A DNA stretch of 64,000 nt from assembly GCF_039522165.1 (NCBI RefSeq), contig NZ_BAAADE010000004.1, positions 1 through 64,000 of the forward strand, written 5' to 3'. A program made the translations under genes and the position numbers. The notes under the pieces are model-generated. The model did not search any database. It saw nothing but the letters and a program-made list of their open reading frames with translations, and had not been told where the DNA came from. The stretch is from Paenochrobactrum glaciei. Lineage in GTDB: Bacteria > Pseudomonadota > Alphaproteobacteria > Rhizobiales > Rhizobiaceae. This document shows, in pieces, positions 57,702-64,000 of the stretch (position 1 is the stretch's first letter; each line of letters begins with the position of its first letter).

Positions 57702-58705
57702 ACCCCGTAATTGACGCGGCGTTCAACCGCGCGGAACTGAAGAACCGTGAAAAGAATGGCAATTCCCATCAGCACCACAGATTGCGCTGCCGATGTGCCC
57801 AGATCAAGCTGCACAAAACCATCCTGATATACCTTATAAACAAGTGTACTGGTTGCAGCCGCTGGCCCGCCGCGCGTCATTGTGTCAATGAGAGCAAAAG
57901 TTTCAAACAAGCCGTAAATCAGGTTCATAATCATCAGGAAGAAGAAGGTCGGCATAATCAGCGGCAAAGTTACCGTGAAAAATCTGCGTACAGGGCGCGC
58001 ACCATCAAGCGCTGCCGCCTCCATTAAAGAGGTAGGCACAGATAAAATCGCTGCGACCAAAAAAATATAATCATAGCAAAGATGGTTCCAAACAGCGGCC
58101 AGAACGACCAGAATTTGCGCATCCATCGGGCGCAATGCCGGGTTCCACGGCAGGTCGAGTCCATGTAAAAAATGGGCTATTGGGCCAACATTGGCGTTAA
58201 ACATGAATGCAAATATTGTGCCGGATGCAACCGGCGCAATCGCATAGGGCAGCAAGATAATACGGCGATAAACAGCCCGCCCACGGATCACGCGGTCAGT
58301 TGCAAATGCAAGCATCGCCGCAAGACCAAGCGTAATCACACTTTGCACAACGGTGAGCACAAGGGTCAGCACAGCACTGAACCGATATTCAGGGCTGGCA
58401 AAAAGACGAGTAAAATTATTGAACCCGACAAAAATAACGCTCATGCCGAATGGATCTGTTTCGACAAAAGCCAATGTCAGCGCTTTATAAGCAGGAATGT
58501 AGAAGAAAAATAACAGAATGAGCAATTGTGGTGCAAGCAGCAGAAAGCCGATACCGTTTCGTTTGAAATGAGCCGTTTTCAGGCCGGTCAATGACGGCTT
58601 TGTCAGCTTTGCAAACCAGTTGGCGAGCTTAAAACGAACCGTCTGCGCACAGACGCTTTGCGCTCTATCTTGCTGGCGCTCATAAGCGCCAGCAGACAAT
58701 GTCAT
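57698..58705 (-). CDS. ugpA: Glycerol-3-phosphate ABC permease UgpA
   Basis: A 335-residue permease of the MalF/UgpA class. It has an N-terminal tail of about 50 residues, then FLLLAPQLLILLFFFYIPAYKALTLAF, the coupling loop SLMEAAALDGARPVRRFFTVTLPLIMP, and a FLMIMNLIYGLFETFALIDTMTRGGP segment that is typical of UgpA. I chose the ATG 8 bases after the ugpB stop, with GAGAAT before it, over earlier starts inside ugpB. Confidence 0.88.
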   Translation of the reverse strand: MTLSAGAYERQQDRAQSVCAQTVRFKLANWFAKLTKPSLTGLKTAHFKRNGIGFLLLAPQLLILLFFFYIPAYKALTLAFVETDPFGMSVIFVGFNNFTRLFASPEYRFSAVLTLVLTVVQSVITLGLAAMLAFATDRVIRGRAVYRRIILLPYAIAPVASGTIFAFMFNANVGPIAHFLHGLDLPWNPALRPMDAQILVVLAAVWNHLCYDYIFLVAAILSVPTSLMEAAALDGARPVRRFFTVTLPLIMPTFFFLMIMNLIYGLFETFALIDTMTRGGPAAATSTLVYKVYQDGFVQLDLGTSAAQSVVLMGIAILFTVLQFRAVERRVNYGV

Positions 58706-58712
58706 ATTCTCA

Positions 58713-60038
58713 TTATTTACCGGCATTGATCCGCTCATACTGACGGAGAACTTCATTGCCGCGTTTCACTGAGGAGTCGAGTGCATCCTGCACGGACTTC
58801 TGCCCTGTCCATACGGCCTGCAACTCTTCCAGCATGATTGCACCGGTCTGGTTGTGGTTGCCAAAACGAAAGCCGCGTGAGTTTTCATTGGGTGTGCCGC
58901 GTGAAAGCTGCTTGATGGCAATCTCACGGGTAGGGTTTTTCTCAAAATACCCTTCCGCCTTCAGGGCTTCATAAGCCGCCATGGTTACAGGCACATAGCC
59001 GGTTGCCTTGCTCCACCAGACCTGCGTTTCAGGCTTGGCAACAAAGTCCAGAAACGCTGCCGCACCGGCCTGCTCTTCTTGCGATTTATTACCAAGAACC
59101 CAAAGTGCTGCACCACCGATAGTGGAGTTTTGTGGCTCAACACCTTTTTCATAGGGCAGATAAGTGGCGTTCCATTTAAACTCAGCCGAACTTTCAACCG
59201 CAGAATGGCCAGCCGTTGAATTGATTAAAGTTGCGCAAGTACCGGAAGTAAACATTTGCGATGGGTTCAAGCCCTCACCTGCAACATGCAAAATACCATC
59301 ATCAATCCAGCGTTTCAGACGCTCAGTCTGCTGCACAACGGAGGTTTTATTATAGACAAATTCAGTATCAAGACCGTCAAAACCGTTGGATTTTGTGCCG
59401 AATGGCTGATTGTTGATGGCTGAATAATTTTCAAACAGGCTCCAGTGATAATCACCAGCCAGCGCCATCGGGCAGTTAGTGATGCCTTTTTCTTTCAAGG
59501 CATAAAGGCGCTCATCCACCTCTTGCCATGTTTCGCCCGGGCCATCAAAACCGGCCTGCTTTAACTGATCTTCATTAAACCAGAAAATTGGCGTTGATGA
59601 ATTGAATGGCAGTGCAGCCGGCTCTCCGTTCACAACATAGAAACTGGCAACAGGCGCAATAAATTCGCCCCAGTTGGTTTTATAGCCCTGATCTGCCATC
59701 AGCTTGTTGACCGGAATAATAGCACCGGAATTCAGCATAGTTAGAAAACCGCGCTCCGCCGATTGCAAAATGGTCGGATGCTGACCGGCACGATAAGCTG
59801 CCACCATTGCAGCCATAGTTTCTTCGTAACCGCCCTTATAAACGCCGACAACTTCATACTTATCTTGCGAAGCGTTAAAATCAGCAATGAGCTCCTGTAC
59901 GGTTTCGCTCAGCTTACCGCTGATCGCATACCACCATTCAATCTTTACCCGATCTGCGGCAAAGCCCGGCATTGTCATTGCCAGCAAAACACTGCCTGCC
60001 GCTGTACTGGTCAGGACTTTTTTTAAGAGCGACGTCAT
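58713..60038 (-). CDS. ugpB: Glycerol-3-phosphate-binding protein UgpB
   Basis: A 441-residue periplasmic binding protein with a signal peptide ending GFA-AD. The mature start KIEWWYAISGKLSETVQELIADFNAS resembles UgpB, and YKGGYEETMAAMVAAYRAGQHPTILQ matches the family's ligand region. The SSTPIFWFNEDQLKQAGFDGPGETWQEV segment is also typical. It is the first gene of the operon, about 135 bases from the divergent regulator. It binds glycerol-3-phosphate or glycerophosphocholine-like ligands. Confidence 0.9.
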   Translation of the reverse strand: MTSLLKKVLTSTAAGSVLLAMTMPGFAADRVKIEWWYAISGKLSETVQELIADFNASQDKYEVVGVYKGGYEETMAAMVAAYRAGQHPTILQSAERGFLTMLNSGAIIPVNKLMADQGYKTNWGEFIAPVASFYVVNGEPAALPFNSSTPIFWFNEDQLKQAGFDGPGETWQEVDERLYALKEKGITNCPMALAGDYHWSLFENYSAINNQPFGTKSNGFDGLDTEFVYNKTSVVQQTERLKRWIDDGILHVAGEGLNPSQMFTSGTCATLINSTAGHSAVESSAEFKWNATYLPYEKGVEPQNSTIGGAALWVLGNKSQEEQAGAAAFLDFVAKPETQVWWSKATGYVPVTMAAYEALKAEGYFEKNPTREIAIKQLSRGTPNENSRGFRFGNHNQTGAIMLEELQAVWTGQKSVQDALDSSVKRGNEVLRQYERINAGK

Positions 60039-60136
60039 ATTTGATCCTTAAGACGCATGATTGTATGAGCTGTAGAGCGGTTCTTCGTGGGAAGAATCGT
60101 GCCGCAGCGACGATGCACAACGACTAATGCACATAT

Positions 60137-60161
60137 GTTACACTCGAATGACAAATGTAAC
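60137..60161. promoter_or_regulatory. Inverted repeat upstream of the SorC-type regulator, candidate operator
   Basis: GTTACA at 60137-60142 and TGTAAC at 60156-60161 form a perfect 6-bp dyad with a 13-base spacer, about two helical turns from centre to centre. It sits just upstream of the regulator's ribosome-binding site (AAAGGAA) and about 100 bases from the ugpB start, in the shared divergent region. This is consistent with control of both transcripts by the SorC-type regulator. Confidence 0.55.
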
Positions 60162-60172
60162 TTAAAGGAAAT

Positions 60173-61111
60173 ATGATGGATCAAAATGACCTGATTGTGC
60201 GAGCATCGTGGCTCTATCATGTGGAAGGTTTAACGCAGGCACAGATTGCCGACCGCCTTTATCTGACGCGCAGAAGGGTCAATGAAATGCTGGCACAGGC
60301 GCATCGCGACGGCGTTGTCAAAGTGTCATTCAATAGCAAACTGGCTGATTGCGTGGCCTTGGAAGCAGAGCTTTGCCAGCGCTTTGGTCTGGAAGATGCA
60401 ATTGTTGTGCCAACGCCCGAAGATGCTTCACAAATCCATAAAATTATGGGGCGTGCGGTTGCAGCCTATCTTGACCGGTTTATTGCAGCGCATAATATCC
60501 GCTCTTTTGGTGTCGCGTGGGGCTCTACATTGCGGGAGACCATTCAATTTATGACCCCGCAACCGCGTGAAGATATGGAAGTTCACTCCATGACAGGCGG
60601 TCTGACACAAGGCACCGAGATCAATACTTTTGAGATCGTGCGCGGTTTTGCGCAAGTTTTCTCAGCTCATTGCCGTTATTTTGTTGCGCCCATTTATGCA
60701 GAGTCACCGGAATCGCGCGATGCGATTATTTCGCAAACGGTCTTCCGCCGCACTTATGAAACTATCTGCAATGTCGACTTGGCTTATTTCAGTGTCGGTG
60801 ATGCTTCCAACCGTTCATTGCAAGTACGCTACGGCTTGCCGGAAGGTATCGGCATTGAGGAGCTGAAAGAACATGGTGCAGTTGGCGATCTGGCCGGACG
60901 CTTTCTCAACGCTGAGGGCAAGCAACTTGACCACACGATTAATCGTCAGGTGCTGGCACCGGAACTGACGAGCTTGAAGACAATCCGCCACCGGCTGATT
61001 GTCGGTGGCGGAGCGCATAAAGTACCAATTGTCACCGCTATTTTAAAAGGCGGCCATCCAACTATTTTGGCTATCGATGCCGAAAGTGCAAAGTCTATTC
61101 TCAGGCAATAA
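60173..61111 (+). CDS. SorC/DeoR-type sugar-binding transcriptional regulator
   Basis: A 312-residue regulator. The short N-terminal HTH (LYHVEGLTQAQIADRLYLTRRRVNEML) is followed by a SugarBP effector domain with FGVAWGSTLRE, HSMTGGLTQGTEINTF, CRYFVAPIYAES and a C-terminal VGGGAHKVPIVTAILKGGH. This is the SorC/CggR domain order, whose ligands are phosphorylated sugars or polyols. It is divergent from ugpB-A-E-Q-HAD-C and is likely to sense glycerol-3-phosphate or a related phosphate ester. ATG ATG is preceded by AAAGGAA. Confidence 0.88.
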   Translation: MMDQNDLIVRASWLYHVEGLTQAQIADRLYLTRRRVNEMLAQAHRDGVVKVSFNSKLADCVALEAELCQRFGLEDAIVVPTPEDASQIHKIMGRAVAAYLDRFIAAHNIRSFGVAWGSTLRETIQFMTPQPREDMEVHSMTGGLTQGTEINTFEIVRGFAQVFSAHCRYFVAPIYAESPESRDAIISQTVFRRTYETICNVDLAYFSVGDASNRSLQVRYGLPEGIGIEELKEHGAVGDLAGRFLNAEGKQLDHTINRQVLAPELTSLKTIRHRLIVGGGAHKVPIVTAILKGGHPTILAIDAESAKSILRQ

Positions 61112-61136
61112 GACAGGCAGCGTGATGCTGCCCGTC
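61112..61136 (+). terminator. Stem-loop behind the SorC-type regulator
   Basis: GAC-A-GGCAGC-GTGAT-GCTGCC-C-GTC is a 10-bp stem with one internal mismatch and a 5-base loop immediately after the stop codon. It has no U-tract. It also lies between convergent genes and may act in both directions. Confidence 0.5.
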
Positions 61137-61179
61137 AGAGATTTACGGGCACGTCATTAGGCAGGCTGGAGGATTTTAA

Positions 61180-62229
61180 TCAGTTGATCTGATCGCCCGC
61201 GACCGGCCCTTCCCAATTTGGTTTCCAACCCAAACTTGGTGCTACATGTTTGGCAAAAGATTCCAGAATATGCAGATTATATTCTGGCCCAAGCTGGTTT
61301 GGAATTGTCAGCATCAAAGTATCGGCCAAAGCAATCGCTTTGTCGTTTTTTAGCTGCTCAATTAATGCATCAGGTTCAGCCGCGTAAGTACGCCCGAATG
61401 TGGAGCGGAATCCGTCAATCATGCCAACACCGTCATGTCTTTCGCCGGCATCACCAAAATAGGCTCTGTCAGTATCATTCATAATCGGAAACACGCTACG
61501 GCTTACCGAAACACGCGGCGCACCACTATGTCCAGCATTCCGATAAGCTTCCCGAAAACGAACAATTTGTTCCGCCTGCAATTCATCGAACGGCATACCG
61601 CCATCTTCAGTCAATAAAGTGGATGACATCAGATTAAGCCCCTGACGACCTGTCCATTCAGCAGTTTCGCGTGTTGCTGAACCCCACCAAATATGGTCTT
61701 TCAGCGTTGCAGAACGTGGCTCAATTGGTACTGGTCCACGGTAGCCCATAGAACTATCCCCCAATGCCAATGGCTCACCTTCAATTGCACGCATAAACAA
61801 ATCAAATTTCGGGCGTGCAATATCTGCGCCACGCGGATCAGTTGAACCGGTATAGCCAAAGGCTTCATAACCACGTACAACCGTTTCTGGCGAACCACGG
61901 CTGATACCAAGCGCAATGCGGCCATCAGCCAGAATATCAAGGGCTGCTGCCTCTTCCGCCAAATAAAGCGGATTTTCATAACGCATATCAATCACGCCGG
62001 TGCCGACTTCAATATGTTTGGTCTTGGCGGCAATGGTTGCCAAAAGCGGCATAGGTGACGCCTGCTGCTGGGCAAAATGGTGAACGCGGAAATAGGCACC
62101 ATTAACGCCGATTTCATCGGCACCAACGCCAAGCTCCACGGCCTGCTTCAGCATTTCACTGGCTGTGCGGGTTTGAGAACCGCGTGCGTTCATATAATGG
62201 CCGAAGCTTAAAAAACCAAAAGCTCTCAT
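61180..62229 (-). CDS. Luciferase-like (LLM class) flavin-dependent monooxygenase
   Basis: A 349-residue LLM-class protein beginning MRAFGFLSFGHYMNARGSQ. It has AVELGVGADEIGVNGAYFRVHHF, IEVGTGVIDMRYENPLYLAEEAAALDILADGRIALGISRGSPE, the typical TIM-barrel FMN/F420-binding part of the family. Reduced flavin is probably supplied by another protein. Substrate unknown. I chose this start because an AGGAGAT site lies 8 bases upstream; a longer open frame has none. It is divergent from the WYL regulator and shares the control region containing the repeated motif. Confidence 0.85.
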   Translation of the reverse strand: MRAFGFLSFGHYMNARGSQTRTASEMLKQAVELGVGADEIGVNGAYFRVHHFAQQQASPMPLLATIAAKTKHIEVGTGVIDMRYENPLYLAEEAAALDILADGRIALGISRGSPETVVRGYEAFGYTGSTDPRGADIARPKFDLFMRAIEGEPLALGDSSMGYRGPVPIEPRSATLKDHIWWGSATRETAEWTGRQGLNLMSSTLLTEDGGMPFDELQAEQIVRFREAYRNAGHSGAPRVSVSRSVFPIMNDTDRAYFGDAGERHDGVGMIDGFRSTFGRTYAAEPDALIEQLKNDKAIALADTLMLTIPNQLGPEYNLHILESFAKHVAPSLGWKPNWEGPVAGDQIN

Positions 62230-62373
62230 GGAATATCTCCTGCCGCCTGTTGCGGCTTTCATCACTGTTGGTAGTCATATAGTATATAAAAGTAACCACA
62301 ACAGGTATGATCGAGCGAACGCAGTGTTCACTATTTCGTCATTAAACACTTATAATTTCATAGACCAGAAGAA

Positions 62374-62392
62374 TACTGCCACTTTCTGACAG
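62374..62392. promoter_or_regulatory. Operator-like repeat, copy 1 (WYL/LLM divergent region)
   Basis: TACTGCCACTTTCTGACAG, 24 bases upstream of the WYL regulator ATG. The same motif with 17 of 19 bases identical occurs at 63121-63139 in front of the VOC gene. The core is an imperfect dyad, CTGCCA-N5-TGACAG. The position and the recurrence suggest the WYL regulator binds here and controls itself, possibly with the LLM gene. Confidence 0.65.
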
Positions 62393-62416
62393 GAAGATTT
62401 GCTGATAGATTTAATT

Positions 62417-63112
62417 ATGTCACGCTCAGAACGTCTTTTTGATCTTTTACAAGTGCTTCGAAGGCACAAGCGCCCTGTCAGTGGTAAAATATTGGCCGAG
62501 GAAACCGGTGTCAGCATCCGTACGCTTTATCGCGACATTGCCAGCCTGCAAGCACTCGGCGCAATGATTGAAGGGGAAGCTGGTGTTGGCTATGTCTTGC
62601 GCCCTGGTTTTCTGCTTCCGCCACTCATGTTCACGCAAGAAGAAATTGAAGCACTTGTTTTAGGCTCGCGTTGGGTTATAGAACGTGCCGATAATCATTT
62701 AAGTGATGCAGCCCGCAGTGCACTGAGCCGTATTGCAACTGTGCTGCCAACAGATTTACGCAATGATTTAGAAAAATCCACTTTGCTGATAGGCCCCGGC
62801 ACAAAGCTGCCAAACGATGTTGTCGATTTAAAAAATTTGCGTAAAGCCATCAGAGAAGAGCGTAAATTAACAATCCAATATCATGATAAAATTGATGCTA
62901 TATCAACAAGAACCATTTGGCCTTTTGCTCTAACTTTCTTTGACACGGCACGTATATTATTAGGCTGGTGTGAACTGCGCCAAGGCTTTCGTCATTTCCG
63001 CACCGACAGAATAATTTTTGCCGATATACAACAAGAACACTATCCTGAACGTCGTCAGACCCTGTTTAAAAAGTGGCGTGAAGCCGAAGGCATTAAAAGA
63101 AATTTTGACTGA
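62417..63112 (+). CDS. YafY-type HTH/WYL-domain transcriptional regulator
   Basis: A 231-residue regulator beginning MSRSERLFDLLQVLRRHKRPVSG. Residues about 1-60 form the HTH_11 domain (LAEETGVSIRTLYRDIASLQALGA), and residues about 135-220 form a WYL domain (LRKAIREERKLTIQYHDKIDA, IWPFALTFFDTARILLGWCELRQGFRHFRTDRI). In the WYL triplet the matching positions are diverged. YafY-like members often control a neighbouring glyoxalase-fold gene, as here. The start at the given ATG is supported by the family N terminus. Confidence 0.9.
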   Translation: MSRSERLFDLLQVLRRHKRPVSGKILAEETGVSIRTLYRDIASLQALGAMIEGEAGVGYVLRPGFLLPPLMFTQEEIEALVLGSRWVIERADNHLSDAARSALSRIATVLPTDLRNDLEKSTLLIGPGTKLPNDVVDLKNLRKAIREERKLTIQYHDKIDAISTRTIWPFALTFFDTARILLGWCELRQGFRHFRTDRIIFADIQQEHYPERRQTLFKKWREAEGIKRNFD

Positions 63113-63120
63113 GCCATCAC

Positions 63121-63139
63121 TACTGCCATATTCTGACAG
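63121..63139. promoter_or_regulatory. Operator-like repeat, copy 2 (upstream of the VOC gene)
   Basis: TACTGCCATATTCTGACAG lies 9 bases after the WYL gene stop and 50 bases before the VOC-protein ATG. It repeats the motif at 62374-62392 with two changes in the centre. The WYL regulator is the most likely binder, giving a small regulon of its own gene and the downstream pair. Confidence 0.65.
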
Positions 63140-63189
63140 CAGGCTGCATTAGTTTGTCTCCACGTTAAACAACAAACCGGAGCAACCCA

Positions 63190-63561
63190 ATGACCAAAAC
63201 CAATACTCTGCTGCTTTATGTCAATGATGTCCCCGTAAGCATCGAATTTTATGAAAAAATGCTGCAACTGCAACCCGTTGAAAGAAGCCCTAGCTTTGCT
63301 TTGTTTATTCTTGCATCCGGCTTGGCGCTGGCTTTGTGGGATAAAAAAGAAGTGCAGCCCACACCAACAATTATGGCTGGTGGCTGTGAACTAGGTTTCA
63401 AACTCGATGATGCTGCTGACATTGACCGCCTCCATCAAGAATGGCGCGGCAAAGGTGCCAATATTGTACTTGCGCCATCCAATGCAGGTTTCGGACGTAG
63501 TTTTATGGCACTTGATCCAGACGGGCATCGTTTGCGTTTTTACATGATCGGGCAAGACTGA
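63190..63561 (+). CDS. VOC-superfamily (glyoxalase/bleomycin resistance-like) protein
   Basis: A 123-residue VOC-fold protein with two beta-alpha-beta-beta-beta units: LLLYVNDVPVSIEFYEKML first, then CELGFKLDDAADIDRLHQEW and FMALDPDGHRLRFYMI. The LDPDGHRLRFY end is typical of the family. The first His position of the metal site is not obvious, so an enzymatic role is uncertain; binding of a toxic compound is possible. A GGAGCAAC site precedes the ATG. It is just behind a WYL regulator and overlaps the EVE gene by one base (TGATG). Confidence 0.87.
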   Translation: MTKTNTLLLYVNDVPVSIEFYEKMLQLQPVERSPSFALFILASGLALALWDKKEVQPTPTIMAGGCELGFKLDDAADIDRLHQEWRGKGANIVLAPSNAGFGRSFMALDPDGHRLRFYMIGQD

Positions 63562-63992
63562 TGGAGCGCCCTCGCCGCTATTGGATAGCAATCGCCTCTG
63601 CTGATCACGTTGCCACAGGGAAAGAACTAGGCATCATGCAAGTGTGTCATGGTAAAGCGGCACCGTTAAAGCGCGTTTTGCCCAATGGCTATGTCATTTA
63701 TTATTCACCGGTGGCATCTTTTGGCACACAAAACCGCCTCCAATGTTTTACCGCTTTTGGCATTGTGCGTGAGGGCACTGTCTATCAAGTGGAAATGGCA
63801 CCCTCATTTAAACCGTGGCGCAGAGATGTGCTGTGGCTTACCTCACGCGATGTTGCCATTCACCCTTTGTTGAGTGAATTAAACTTCACACGCAATGAAA
63901 AAAGCTGGGGTTATAAATTTCGCTTTGGTCTTTTTGAGATTGATCAACACGATGCTGAAATAATTGCAGATAAAATGCTCATAGATAATTGA
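63561..63992 (+). CDS. EVE domain-containing protein (UPF0310 type)
   Basis: A 143-residue EVE-domain protein. It starts ERPRRYWIAIASADHVATGKELGIMQVCHGKAAPLKRVLPNGYVIYYSP across two segments, and has FTAFGIVREG and WGYKFRFGLFEIDQHDAEII. EVE domains are PUA-like and bind modified bases in DNA or RNA. UPF0310 proteins are common stand-alone genes. It is translationally coupled to the VOC gene. It ends eight bases before the window end. Confidence 0.88.
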   Translation: MERPRRYWIAIASADHVATGKELGIMQVCHGKAAPLKRVLPNGYVIYYSPVASFGTQNRLQCFTAFGIVREGTVYQVEMAPSFKPWRRDVLWLTSRDVAIHPLLSELNFTRNEKSWGYKFRFGLFEIDQHDAEIIADKMLIDN

Positions 63993-64000
63993 GCTATAAA

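Noticed and set aside
1..64000. CRISPR arrays, tRNA or rRNA genes, prophage genes
   Set aside because: No regularly spaced repeats, no cloverleaf-like sequence and no phage structural or integrase genes were seen in reading the window.

Overview
The window looks like a chromosomal stretch of an alphaproteobacterium of the order Hyphomicrobiales (Rhizobiales), most plausibly a relative of Brucella/Ochrobactrum. This rests on gene content: a RegB/RegA redox pair, an Ugp transporter, many ABC importers for unusual nutrients, DUF917 proteins, and L,D-transpeptidases next to an FtsI paralogue. The assignment is inference, with no marker gene such as rRNA in view. Coding density is high, G+C looks moderate by eye, and I see no tRNA, rRNA, CRISPR array or prophage. 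The only mobile element is the end of an IS30-family insertion sequence at the left edge.

Layout, left to right. 1-325: truncated IS30 element. 478-6649 (minus): operon GntR regulator, cupin, four-part Pot-type ABC importer, FAH-family hydrolase and RidA-like protein, apparently uptake and cleavage of a keto or aromatic compound. 7177-13685 (minus) with a divergent LysR regulator at 13813: a VanA/VanB-like Rieske oxygenase, a polar-amino-acid-type importer, and a protein that fuses an M14-like metallopeptidase/deacylase to the importer's ATPase. 14752-20742: a divergent lipid-type cluster (KAS III, extended SDR, metallo-beta-lactamase-fold hydrolase and CapK/F390-like adenylating enzyme on minus; PAP2 and sterol-desaturase-type membrane enzymes on plus) that resembles a rearranged olefin/beta-lactone (Ole) pathway. 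20815-24000: two tandem L,D-transpeptidases and an FtsI-type transpeptidase. 24144-26735: Lrp regulator and BCCT transporter. 26768-28556: regA/regB. 28871-32551: cytochrome c followed by a copper-acquisition set (DUF2946-like, YcnI, CopC-CopD fusion, copper-uptake-associated protein).

32620-36624 (minus) and 48488-52812 (plus) are two complete cell-surface signalling units of FecI sigma factor, FecR anti-sigma factor and STN-domain TonB receptor; the first receptor carries a haem-receptor-like motif. Between them, 36764-45816 (minus) is an operon with two DUF917 proteins, a HyuA-type hydantoinase/oxoprolinase subunit and a complete Dpp-type importer, facing a large ATP-binding LuxR regulator (45941-48310). 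This is probably a (thio)hydantoin-like catabolic unit. 53469-61111 holds a FadR-type regulator and a glycerol-3-phosphate/glycerophosphodiester operon (ugpB-A-E-Q, a HAD phosphatase, ugpC) facing a SorC-type regulator. 61180-63992 holds a luciferase-like monooxygenase, a WYL regulator, a VOC protein and an EVE-domain protein. A 19-bp motif repeated in front of the WYL gene and in front of the VOC gene looks like that regulator's operator.

The items most worth pursuing are the Ole-like lipid cluster, the peptidase-ATPase fusion with its Rieske partner, the DUF917/HyuA operon, and several uncatalogued palindromes and operator candidates.
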